Assembly (NCBI GenBank): GCA_963926925.1
Contig: CAWUZD010000052.1
Location: 1 to 27,174 of the forward strand
DNA length: 27,174 nt
Direction: 5' to 3'
Source: Paralactobacillus_A sp963926925
GTDB lineage: Bacteria > Bacillota > Bacilli > Lactobacillales > Lactobacillaceae
In this document: positions 5,757-13,426 of the stretch, piece after piece
Numbering within the stretch: the first letter of the stretch is position 1
How the letters are laid out: each line of letters opens with the position of its first letter
Made by a program: the position numbers and the translations under genes
Notes under the pieces: generated by a model
Seen by the model: the letters and a program-made list of their open reading frames with translations, nothing else
The model's database searches: none
What the model was told of the DNA's origin: nothing

Positions 5757-5790
5757 AAAGATTGGGGCTACGATGGTCGCAATCTTTTTT
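5757..5790 (+). terminator. Intrinsic terminator
   Basis: AAAGATTG and CAATCTTT form an 8-bp stem with further GC pairing in the loop, followed by TTTT, ten bases after the GRP transporter stop. Confidence 0.7.
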
Positions 5791-5815
5791 ATTGAATGGA
5801 ATATGAGGATTAAGC

Positions 5816-6475
5816 ATGAATGATGAATTGATTAATAGTGCGCAGATGTTGGCGGCACGCTATTTAGCGGGGAATAAAATTGAAAAAAGCTTGGCACATA
5901 GTCAACGCGTTGCGCAATTAGCAGTAAAACTATATCAGCAGGATCACTATAGTATTATCACGGCGCAAAAAGAAGCGTTACTAGTGATGGGTTATTTGCA
6001 TGATGTTGTTGATAACCGTATGACGAAGAAAACGCGGCAACGGTTGCAAATCATCACTGAAGTTTTACGCTTGCACCAGGTTGACGAAATTGAAATTACG
6101 GAAATTCTGAATACCATTGTCCACATGTCCTACACCAAGAACTTGCAACAGCATTACGAATTATCCTTACTCGGACAGTATGTCCAGGATAGTGACGCGT
6201 TGGATGCATTAGGTGCCATTGGCATTGGTCGTGCCTTTGCGTATGGTGGCAAGAAGAACTTAGCTTTATATGACCCCAATCTTAAACCAACGATGACTGC
6301 GCTAAATGATCGTCATCATCATGCTGCAACAACTTTAAACTTATTCTATGAAAAATTATTAAATTTACCGCAACAAATGAATACTAATGCCGGCAAAATT
6401 TTGGCCCAACGGCGGCGTGACTACATGCAACAGTTCTTAGATGAGTTTGTGAATGAATGGTATAGTATGTATTAA
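5816..6475 (+). CDS. HD-domain phosphohydrolase (YpgQ/YedJ-like)
   Basis: The protein has 219 residues. It shows the HD-superfamily pattern: H28 (A-H-S-Q-R-V), H62-D63 (Y-L-H-D-V-V-D), a mid-helix T-I-V-H-M-S-Y, and D125-S-D127-A-L-D-A-L-G-A-I-G-I-G-R-A-F-A-Y-G-G. That last segment is typical of the YpgQ/YedJ subgroup. B. subtilis YpgQ hydrolyses nucleotide pyrophosphates; transferring this substrate is inference. All metal-binding positions are present. GAGG sits nine bases before ATG 5816, and the gene begins 25 bases after the previous terminator with no clear promoter of its own, so some readthrough may supply it. It is a cytoplasmic, single-gene unit. Confidence 0.82.
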   Translation: MNDELINSAQMLAARYLAGNKIEKSLAHSQRVAQLAVKLYQQDHYSIITAQKEALLVMGYLHDVVDNRMTKKTRQRLQIITEVLRLHQVDEIEITEILNTIVHMSYTKNLQQHYELSLLGQYVQDSDALDALGAIGIGRAFAYGGKKNLALYDPNLKPTMTALNDRHHHAATTLNLFYEKLLNLPQQMNTNAGKILAQRRRDYMQQFLDEFVNEWYSMY

Positions 6476-6567
6476 TTTGCATAGTTATACAGTGGATTAA
6501 ATCATTCAAAATCATAATTATGCATTTTTAATGAAAATATGAGTTGTTTTTGCATAAAATTACTAAT

Positions 6568-6598
6568 TTGTTAAATAAATATTAAAAGTATTTAACAA
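6568..6598. promoter_or_regulatory. Inverted repeat upstream of lysP (operator candidate 1)
   Basis: TTGTTAAATA (6568-6577) and TATTTAACAA (6589-6598) are a perfect 10-bp inverted repeat with an 11-base centre. It lies about 40 bases upstream of the lysP promoter's -10, where a regulator could bind. Confidence 0.45.
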
Positions 6599-6618
6599 TA
6601 ATTACGCGACTAATTATT
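6597..6618. promoter_or_regulatory. Inverted repeat overlapping the lysP -35 (operator candidate 2)
   Basis: AATAATTA (6597-6604) and TAATTATT (6611-6618) are a perfect 8-bp inverted repeat around CGCGAC. The right arm overlaps the putative -35. CGCG is rare in this AT-rich stretch. Binding here would block RNA polymerase. Confidence 0.45.
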
Positions 6619-6642
6619 ATTTATACTTAAATGGTGTATAAT
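6614..6642 (+). promoter_or_regulatory. Candidate lysP promoter
   Basis: TTATTA (6614-6619), 17 bp, then TATAAT (6637-6642), leaving a leader of about 60 bases before lysP. The -10 is perfect and the -35 weak. Confidence 0.5.
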
Positions 6643-6710
6643 TATACCTATGTTAAAATTTAATAACTTCATTATTACGATAATGAACAAGTAAGGACAG
6701 ATAAATATTT

Positions 6711-8192
6711 ATGGAAGAACAAAATAATAATAATACAACCGAAACTGCCCCCACTGCCACCAGTAATAATAAAGTGCAACGGACGTTAAAAACACGTCAT
6801 CTTTCAATGATTGCACTTGGCGGTAGTATTGGGACAGGGCTGTTTGTTGCTTCTGGTTCAGCAATTTCAACGGCAGGACCAGGAGGTGCCTTAGTTGCTT
6901 ATGCGGCAATTGGGATTATGGTGTATTTCTTAATGACTAGTTTAGGCGAAATTGCTACCTATATTCCCGTATCTGGTTCATTTGCGACATATGCAACCCG
7001 TTTTGTTGATCCAGCACTTGGCTTTGCGTTGGGATGGAATTACTGGTTGAACTGGGCGATTACGTTAGCTGTTGATGTTTCGACAGGTGCGATTATTATG
7101 CAGTACTGGTTCCCCCATGTACCGGGATGGATTTTTAGTTCATTCTTCTTACTGATAATTTTCGTCATTAATGCGATTTCGGCTAAGTCGTTTGGCGAAA
7201 CGGAATACTGGTTGTCAATTATTAAAGTTGTTACTGTGATTGTTTTCTTAATCGTTGGTTTCTTAACTATTTTTGGGGTGATTGATCATCCGGCCGTTAG
7301 TTTGAAGAACTTTACGATTGGTAAAGCACCGTTTGTGAATGGCTTTACGGGAATTATGAGTGTCTTCGTTGTGGCTGGTTTCTCATTCCAAGGTACCGAA
7401 ATGGTCGGGATTACCGCTGGTGAATCTGAAACACCGGAAGAAAGTATTCCCAAGGCGATTAAACAAGTCTTTTGGCGGATTTTGTTATTTTACATTTTAT
7501 CAATCTTCGTCATTGCGGCGATTTTGCCATATACTAGTAAGTACTTATTAGGTTCATCTGTGCAGGATGTTGCGATTAGTCCATTTACATTGGTCTTTAA
7601 GAAGATTGGGTTAGCCGCTGCAGCTGGTGTAATTAACTTTGTTATTTTAACATCCGTTATTTCATCAGCTAATTCCGGCATGTATGCCTCAACCCGGATG
7701 TTATGGTCGATGTCCAAACAAGGTATTGCGCCAAAACAATTCGAACGGACTAACCACCGTGGTGTACCAATTCCGGCATTACTAGCAACGACTGTTGTGG
7801 GCTTAATTACTTTCTTAACAAGTATTTTTGGCCATCAGGTTTACATGTTCTTAGTAGCAGCTTCTGGGTTAACTGGTTTTATTGCCTGGTTGGGTATTGC
7901 GATTTCACATTATCGCTTCCGTAAGGCTTTTATTGCCCAGGGGCATCATGTTAGTGAATTAAAGTATCATGCCAAGTGGTTCCCATTTGGACCAATTTTA
8001 GCAATGATTTTGGGAATTTTGGTAATTATTGGTCAAGGTTTCCAAATTCATGGTTGGGACTGGACCCAAATCATTATCACTTACATGAGCATTCCGATTT
8101 TTATTGGTTGTTATCTATATTACAAAATTAAACATAAGACACATTTAATTAAACTAAAAGATGTTGATTTAACACCAACTAAGGAAGATTAA
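6711..8192 (+). CDS. lysP: Lysine-type amino acid permease (APC superfamily)
   Basis: The protein has 493 residues and twelve helices, close in length to E. coli LysP (489). After an Asn/Thr-rich tail (1-23) it reads L-K-T-R-H-L-S-M-I-A-L-G-G-S-I-G-T-G-L-F-V. It then has S-T-A-G-P-G-G-A-L, L-G-E-I-A-T-Y-I-P-V-S-G-S-F-A-T-Y and G-F-A-L-G-W-N-Y-W-L-N-W, nearly word for word the LysP signature. The helix-1 G-S-I-G-T-G loop binds the amino-acid backbone in this family. It imports basic amino acid with protons; lysine specificity is by resemblance, not proof. It is monocistronic, with its own promoter, two palindromes upstream and a strong terminator. The Shine-Dalgarno is AAGGAC (about 6692-6697), somewhat far from ATG 6711. 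Confidence 0.85.
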   Translation: MEEQNNNNTTETAPTATSNNKVQRTLKTRHLSMIALGGSIGTGLFVASGSAISTAGPGGALVAYAAIGIMVYFLMTSLGEIATYIPVSGSFATYATRFVDPALGFALGWNYWLNWAITLAVDVSTGAIIMQYWFPHVPGWIFSSFFLLIIFVINAISAKSFGETEYWLSIIKVVTVIVFLIVGFLTIFGVIDHPAVSLKNFTIGKAPFVNGFTGIMSVFVVAGFSFQGTEMVGITAGESETPEESIPKAIKQVFWRILLFYILSIFVIAAILPYTSKYLLGSSVQDVAISPFTLVFKKIGLAAAAGVINFVILTSVISSANSGMYASTRMLWSMSKQGIAPKQFERTNHRGVPIPALLATTVVGLITFLTSIFGHQVYMFLVAASGLTGFIAWLGIAISHYRFRKAFIAQGHHVSELKYHAKWFPFGPILAMILGILVIIGQGFQIHGWDWTQIIITYMSIPIFIGCYLYYKIKHKTHLIKLKDVDLTPTKED

Positions 8193-8200
8193 ATGTTATG

Positions 8201-8240
8201 ATAAAAGGATTGGAGGTTAAATCACCAATCCTTTTATTTT
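8201..8240 (+). terminator. Intrinsic terminator of lysP
   Basis: ATAAAAGGATTGG (8201-8213) pairs with CCAATCCTTTTAT (8225-8237), a 13-bp stem, followed by T-rich sequence. It leaves only about 25 bases before sbcD, with no visible promoter in them. Confidence 0.85.
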
Positions 8241-8264
8241 TAGCAAAATGATGGAGGAAAACAC

Positions 8265-9383
8265 ATGCGTTTTTTGCACACTGCTGATTGGCATATTGGT
8301 AAACAATTACATGATTATCCGTTGGTAACGGAACAATGGGATGCGTTTGCGCAGTTAGTGAAGATTGCGCAGGTCCAACATGTGGATGCGATTGTGATTG
8401 CAGGGGATGTTTATGACCGCAGTATGCCAAGTGCGCAAGCGGTAACGATGGTTAATCAAATGATGCGCCGCTTGAATTTGGATTTAGGTTACCCATTATT
8501 AGTTATTAGTGGTAACCATGATTCAGCTGAACGGTTAGGCGTGGGACGTTCATGGTTTAAGGACCAACATTTTTACTTAAATACGCAGTTATCACAGGCG
8601 TTTACGCCAGTCATGATTAAGGATACGCAGTTCTTCTTATTACCATACTTTACGCCCCATGATGCCCGGCAATACTTTCATGATGATACTTTAAAAACAA
8701 TGGCTCAAGCAATGCAGCGGATTGTGGCGCAAATGCAAGCACAGTTTGTGGATGGGGCTCATCATGTGTTAGTTAGTCATTTCTTTGCCAGTGGCAGTAC
8801 GCGCACGGCTGCTGAGACAGCCCTTGAAGTTGGCGGTTTAGCAGCGGTGCCATTGGATATTATGGATTGCTTCGATTATGTCGCCCTCGGGCACTTACAT
8901 AATTATCAAGCCTTACATTATCCACGAATGCGTTATAGCGGTTCGCTACTAAAACTTTCAGTTGCGGAAGCACCTCAACAAAAGGGCGTGTGGATTGTTG
9001 ATACGGATCCTATGCAGATGCATTTTGAACCACTACAACCGTTAAATGATATTAAGGTTTTAACTGGTTCATTTGTGGAATTAACGACGCAACCACCTGT
9101 TTTACCAAATGATGCATTTGTTGATATTGAGTTAACCGATCAACAACCAATTCCGGATTTGATGAACCGGTTGCGGCAAACCTTTCCACACCAACGACTG
9201 GTGGCGGTCCACCGCCAACATGGTTTACAAAAGCTGCAACCACTTGACCATCATGTGACCCAACACTTATCACCAGTGGCGTTATTAGCCCAGTTTTATG
9301 ATGATGTGATGCAGCAACCATTAACCAAAGCACAACAGACTTTAGCTATTCATAGTTTGGAACAAATGCAAAAGGAGAAGTAA
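8265..9383 (+). CDS. sbcD: Exonuclease subunit SbcD (Mre11-like)
   Basis: The protein has 372 residues. The calcineurin-like metallophosphoesterase motifs are in order: D8-x-H10 (T-A-D-W-H-I-G-K), G47-D48 (I-A-G-D-V-Y-D-R), G83-N-H-D86, V-S-H-F-F near 170 and a G-H-L-H near 207. These bind the two Mn ions of the nuclease that, with SbcC, trims DNA ends and cuts hairpins such as palindromic cruciforms. A C-terminal capping region follows. TGGAGG lies nine bases before ATG 8265. The stop is one base from the sbcC start, so the two are translationally coupled. The promoter is not obvious, because a terminator sits just upstream. Confidence 0.93.
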   Translation: MRFLHTADWHIGKQLHDYPLVTEQWDAFAQLVKIAQVQHVDAIVIAGDVYDRSMPSAQAVTMVNQMMRRLNLDLGYPLLVISGNHDSAERLGVGRSWFKDQHFYLNTQLSQAFTPVMIKDTQFFLLPYFTPHDARQYFHDDTLKTMAQAMQRIVAQMQAQFVDGAHHVLVSHFFASGSTRTAAETALEVGGLAAVPLDIMDCFDYVALGHLHNYQALHYPRMRYSGSLLKLSVAEAPQQKGVWIVDTDPMQMHFEPLQPLNDIKVLTGSFVELTTQPPVLPNDAFVDIELTDQQPIPDLMNRLRQTFPHQRLVAVHRQHGLQKLQPLDHHVTQHLSPVALLAQFYDDVMQQPLTKAQQTLAIHSLEQMQKEK

Positions 9384-9384
9384 T

Positions 9385-12300
9385 ATGCGGCCATTAACAT
9401 TGGCAATGACAAATTTTGGACCATATGCCCACCAAGTAATTGATTTTACGAAATTTGATGATGTGCCGGTTTTCTTAATTAGCGGCAATACAGGTGCGGG
9501 GAAGACAACGATTTTTGATGCGATGTGTTATGCCCTTTTTGGCAGAACTTCTAGTCGTGAGCGGCCTGCCGAAACGATGCATTCTGATTTTGCGGATGAA
9601 TATGCCACTACGAAGGTGATGTTTACCTTTGAACATCAGCACCAACAATACCAATTAATCCGTCAGTTTAAGCGTAAAAAGCATCGGAAGCAATCAGCCA
9701 AAGCTGATTATGATCGCAAGGTTTCGTTGTTATACCTTGATAATGAGGGTAATGAACATGAAATTACCAAAACTACGGAATTTGATGCGTTTATTAAGGA
9801 CTTATTGCATCTAAATGCTGAACAATTTACGCAAGTCGTGTTACTACCACAGGGTAAGTTTCGTAATTTCTTAACGGCAAATAGTACGGATAAAACGAAG
9901 ATTTTACGTGAATTATTTGGTACCACTATTTACGATAATTGGGTTAAAACCTTGCAAGCACAATTAAATGATCAAAGTGCAGCTTTAAAAACGACTGATC
10001 ATGATTTGGCGAATTTGCAAGCGCAAGTTAAGTGGGATGATGACGAAGAACCAGCCACAACGCCAATTGTTCCGTGGTTAACAGCCCTAGCACAACATCT
10101 TGATCAGCAACGCGCACAACAACAAAGCTTGCAAGCACAACAACAACAGTTACAAACACAAGTGACGGCGCATAATGAGCAATTAGCAACTCAACAACAA
10201 TTACATGCTGATCACGCCCAACTAACGACACTACAGCATGAATATGATACTTTACTAACTCAAGCACCCACGATTACAGCGCAACAACAGCAATTAGCAA
10301 CGTTAAAATGGGCCCAACAGCAACAAGGTACTTTTTCACTATGGCAAGAAAAAACGCAGCAACAGCAAGCTGATCAACAACAAATTAAGACTTACCAAAC
10401 GCAATTAGCTGCACTAACAGCACAATTACAAGCCCAGCAAGACCAACACCAACAATTGCTGCAGCAACAAGCTGCAATTACGGCAGTTAAGGACCAAATG
10501 GCGGTTTTGCATACGAAACTAGCATTATTTGCTGAAATTACCACGGCGCAACAACAATTAGCAACGTTACAAGCACAACAAACCCAATTACAAGCTAAAT
10601 TAGCAACGCTTACGGATGATTGTGAGCAACAACAACAGCAATTAACGCAGTTACATGATCAGCAAGGGCAATTAGCGACGATTAGTGAGCAATTAGTTAG
10701 TCTTAATCAGCAACATGAGCAAGTGACAGCTGATTTACAATTGGTGCAACAGTTAATTACACTTGCTGCGCAACACACTGCTACGCAAGCAGCGTTAGCT
10801 CAACAGCAGACCCAACTAGCACAAGCTCAACAAGAATTTGATGATGTTAACCAGGCTTATTTGCGTGGTCAAATTATTAACTTGGCTAAGCAATTAAAAC
10901 CTGATCAACCTTGTCCAGTCTGTGGTTCTTATCATCATCCGTATCCTGCTGCTAGTACTGGTCCAACTGCAGATGAAGCGACTTTCAAAGCTGCGCAAGC
11001 GGCTTACCAACAAGCCAACCATGCCTATCATGCGGTTAAAAATGATGAACAACAGCAGGCTACGCAATTGGCTACATTAACAGCACAGTTGCAACAACGG
11101 CAATTAGCAACAACTGATTGGCAAGCTTTGCAGCATGATTTAACAACGCAGCAAACGGCGGTGGCAAAGCAAATTGCTGCCTTACAACAGCAACAAACTA
11201 CGCTTAAAGCTGCTACTAAGCAAATTGCGGCATTAACAACTGCATTAGCGACACAACAACAATTAGTCCAACAGCAACAACAAGTTGTGCAGCAACATGA
11301 TGAGCAAATTAATACGCTTAAGACGACGATTGCGACCAAGCAGCAACAATTGCCACCAAAATTTGCTGATGAAGCAAGTTTACAAGCGCATCTTGATGAA
11401 TTGCAACAGCAAGTAACAACGTTTGAACAGCAATTAGCTGCTAATAATCAGCAAATTACGACATTGACAGCACAACAAGCTAGTTTGCAAGCGCAGTTAG
11501 CAACCACCCAGGCTAACTTACAAATTGTTGAACAAGCCGTGACGACTTATCATCAGCAGTTAACCCAGGCAATGACAACAATGGCAGGGATGACATGGGA
11601 TAAACTAACTACATTGATGACGCAGTTAGACCAAATTGCGGTCCTTGAGCAACAGTTACAGAATTATCAACAGCAAAAACTTAGTTTGCGCCAGCAAATC
11701 ACACAGTTACAAACCAAATTAGCTGATCAACCATTGCTTGATCTTGAAAAATTAACACAACAAGCACAACAGTTACAACAGCAATTACAACAAGTCATTG
11801 CGCAAGTAACCTTGTTGAGCAATGATATAACGACGAATCAAGATCTTTATGCAAAAGTGCAACAGTTAGTAACTACCCAGCAGGATTATCGTGACCGTGT
11901 GCAGGAATTAACTAACTTAGTTGCTGCAATGAGTGGTAATAATGAACAACATTTGACCCTAGAACGTTATGTCTTACGTTCTTACTTCCAAGCAGTTGTT
12001 GAAGTGGCAAGTGCCAAGTTAGTAGATTTAACGGATGGGCGCTACCAACTAGCATTATCAAATGAACGGGGTGCAATTGCGGCCCGCACCGGCTTGGAAT
12101 TGGATGTTTATGATGATACCGTGGGTCGCAAACGCAGTGTGCATACCCTATCTGGCGGCGAAAGCTTCATTGTTGCTTTAGCCTTGGCCTTGTCATTAGG
12201 TGAAGTTATTCAAAACCAAAACGGTGGCATTACCATGGATGCGTTATTCATTGACGAAGGCTTTGGCTCCCTTGATCATCATGCGTTGCAACTTGCTTTG

Positions 12301-12444
12301 CAGACGTTGCATACGATTGAAGGTCAACACCGCATGATTGGTATTATTAGTCATGTCACGGAATTAGAAAAGCAATTGCCTTACCAATTACAAGTAATCG
12401 CTAAGGATGGTCATAGTACGATTAAATATCAATTAGGTGAATAA
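9385..12444 (+). CDS. sbcC: Exonuclease subunit SbcC (Rad50-like SMC ATPase)
   Basis: The protein has 1019 residues, normal for SbcC. The N-terminal ATPase half carries G34-N-T-G-A-G-K-T41 (Walker A) and a Q-loop region V-V-L-L-P-Q-G-K-F-R-N-F-L (about 151-163). A zinc hook C510-P-V-C513 lies at the centre of two long coiled-coil arms. The C-terminal half carries the signature L922-S-G-G-E-S, then Walker B and D-loop (A-L-F-I-D-E-G-F-G-S-L-D, about 953-964). The arms, roughly 190-500 and 540-850, are extraordinarily rich in Gln, with many QQ, QQQ and QQQQ runs. The frame is intact and the start has AAGGAG eight bases upstream. It works with SbcD on the preceding frame; the pair ends at 12444 without a strong hairpin. 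Confidence 0.93.
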   Translation: MRPLTLAMTNFGPYAHQVIDFTKFDDVPVFLISGNTGAGKTTIFDAMCYALFGRTSSRERPAETMHSDFADEYATTKVMFTFEHQHQQYQLIRQFKRKKHRKQSAKADYDRKVSLLYLDNEGNEHEITKTTEFDAFIKDLLHLNAEQFTQVVLLPQGKFRNFLTANSTDKTKILRELFGTTIYDNWVKTLQAQLNDQSAALKTTDHDLANLQAQVKWDDDEEPATTPIVPWLTALAQHLDQQRAQQQSLQAQQQQLQTQVTAHNEQLATQQQLHADHAQLTTLQHEYDTLLTQAPTITAQQQQLATLKWAQQQQGTFSLWQEKTQQQQADQQQIKTYQTQLAALTAQLQAQQDQHQQLLQQQAAITAVKDQMAVLHTKLALFAEITTAQQQLATLQAQQTQLQAKLATLTDDCEQQQQQLTQLHDQQGQLATISEQLVSLNQQHEQVTADLQLVQQLITLAAQHTATQAALAQQQTQLAQAQQEFDDVNQAYLRGQIINLAKQLKPDQPCPVCGSYHHPYPAASTGPTADEATFKAAQAAYQQANHAYHAVKNDEQQQATQLATLTAQLQQRQLATTDWQALQHDLTTQQTAVAKQIAALQQQQTTLKAATKQIAALTTALATQQQLVQQQQQVVQQHDEQINTLKTTIATKQQQLPPKFADEASLQAHLDELQQQVTTFEQQLAANNQQITTLTAQQASLQAQLATTQANLQIVEQAVTTYHQQLTQAMTTMAGMTWDKLTTLMTQLDQIAVLEQQLQNYQQQKLSLRQQITQLQTKLADQPLLDLEKLTQQAQQLQQQLQQVIAQVTLLSNDITTNQDLYAKVQQLVTTQQDYRDRVQELTNLVAAMSGNNEQHLTLERYVLRSYFQAVVEVASAKLVDLTDGRYQLALSNERGAIAARTGLELDVYDDTVGRKRSVHTLSGGESFIVALALALSLGEVIQNQNGGITMDALFIDEGFGSLDHHALQLALQTLHTIEGQHRMIGIISHVTELEKQLPYQLQVIAKDGHSTIKYQLGE

Positions 12445-12486
12445 TTAATATCAAGAAATTTTCGCATAAAAGATAAAATTAATTAA

Positions 12487-12515
12487 TTGGCAATTAGCAC
12501 AACAGTTGCTACAAT
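12487..12515 (+). promoter_or_regulatory. Strong candidate promoter for the phosphodiesterase gene
   Basis: TTGGCA (12487-12492), exactly 17 bp, then TACAAT (12510-12515); the start codon is 55 bases on. Confidence 0.65.
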
Positions 12516-12570
12516 TCATTACGAAAGTAGTAAAAAACTTAAGATAACCTAAGTAAATGAGGTACAAAAA

Positions 12571-13272
12571 ATGAAGAAGACATTGATTTGGGGACATCGT
12601 GGTTATCCCGCCAAATTTCCTGAAAACTCTATGGCAGGATTTCAATATGTGTTAGATCAACATATTGACGGCATTGAATTCGATGTGCATTTAACCAAAG
12701 ACAATATTCCGGTAATTATTCATGATGAAAGCATTAACCGGACAACTGATGGTAAGGGGGATGTTAAGAAGTATACCTTAGCTGAATTACGGCAATTCAA
12801 ATTAGCTAATGGCGAACCAATCCCAACGTTAGATGAGTTTTTATCATTAGTTGAAAATAAGAATGTATTTTTAAACTTAGAACTTAAGACTGATAGGTTT
12901 GTTTATCCACATATTGAACAAATTGTGTTAACGAAGGTTAATCAGTATCATTTAGTTCATCCAATGGTTTATTCTTCATTTAATATTAAGACGATTCTTA
13001 ATTGTCAACAGCTTGCACCAGATGAAATTTATTGTTACTTACGGAAATGGCCATTATTACGACCAATGCATGTTGTTGAAAAGTACCGGTTAAGTGGTTT
13101 GCATTTGCAATTTTACCAACGCATTCCTGGTATTGTGGAACGAATTTGGACAGTTGATGATCCTAAACGTGCTATTAAATTATTTAATAAACATGTCGAT
13201 GGCATCTTTACCAATGATTTTGTTGCAATGCGCAAGTTGCGTGACAAGATGATTAACAGTGCTAATATGTAA
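12571..13272 (+). CDS. Glycerophosphodiester phosphodiesterase, cytoplasmic GDPD family
   Basis: The protein has 233 residues and no signal peptide. The GDPD TIM-barrel motifs are present: G-H9-R10-G, P-E18-N19-S, G-I-E36-F-D38-V-H, I-I-H51-D-E-S-I-N-R-T-T-D-G-K-G, and L-N-L-E-L-K-T near 107. C-terminal W-T-V-D-D and V-D-G-I-F-T-N-D-F are also typical. The enzyme hydrolyses glycerophosphodiesters to glycerol-3-phosphate and an alcohol, feeding lipid or teichoic-acid recycling. Metal and acid/base residues are complete, so it should be active. It has its own promoter and terminator, and GAGG lies nine bases before ATG 12571. Confidence 0.88.
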   Translation: MKKTLIWGHRGYPAKFPENSMAGFQYVLDQHIDGIEFDVHLTKDNIPVIIHDESINRTTDGKGDVKKYTLAELRQFKLANGEPIPTLDEFLSLVENKNVFLNLELKTDRFVYPHIEQIVLTKVNQYHLVHPMVYSSFNIKTILNCQQLAPDEIYCYLRKWPLLRPMHVVEKYRLSGLHLQFYQRIPGIVERIWTVDDPKRAIKLFNKHVDGIFTNDFVAMRKLRDKMINSANM

Positions 13273-13286
13273 TAATTAAATTGATT

Positions 13287-13325
13287 AAAGTATTCTAAAA
13301 TGATTAATTTTAGGACACTTTTTTT
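13287..13325 (+). terminator. Intrinsic terminator
   Basis: AAGTATTCTAAAAT pairs imperfectly with ATTTTAGGACACTT and is followed by a run of seven T, just after the phosphodiesterase stop. Confidence 0.65.
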
Positions 13326-13347
13326 ATTAATTATTAATATAAATAAG

Positions 13348-13379
13348 TTTGAATTAATGCTATGTATAAATAATTCAAA
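13348..13379. promoter_or_regulatory. Inverted repeat upstream of the adhesin
   Basis: TTTGAATTA (13348-13356) and TAATTCAAA (13371-13379) are a perfect 9-bp inverted repeat with a 14-base centre. The right arm covers the putative -35 of the adhesin promoter, so it is a repressor-site candidate. Confidence 0.45.
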
Positions 13380-13402
13380 TTAAATAATGGGAGTGCTATT
13401 AT
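13374..13402 (+). promoter_or_regulatory. Candidate adhesin promoter
   Basis: TTCAAA (13374-13379), 17 bp, then TGC-TATTAT (extended -10, hexamer 13397-13402). The leader would be only about 18 bases, ending in GAGG (13413-13416). Confidence 0.45.
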
Positions 13403-13426
13403 AAAAGCAGAGAGGGATTGGTTTGT

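Noticed and set aside
11028..11339. Antisense frame of 103 residues, extremely cysteine-rich
   Set aside because: It is the reverse reading of the Gln-rich CAA/CAG and GCA/ACA codons of sbcC. No ribosome site, and composition is explained by the sense gene.
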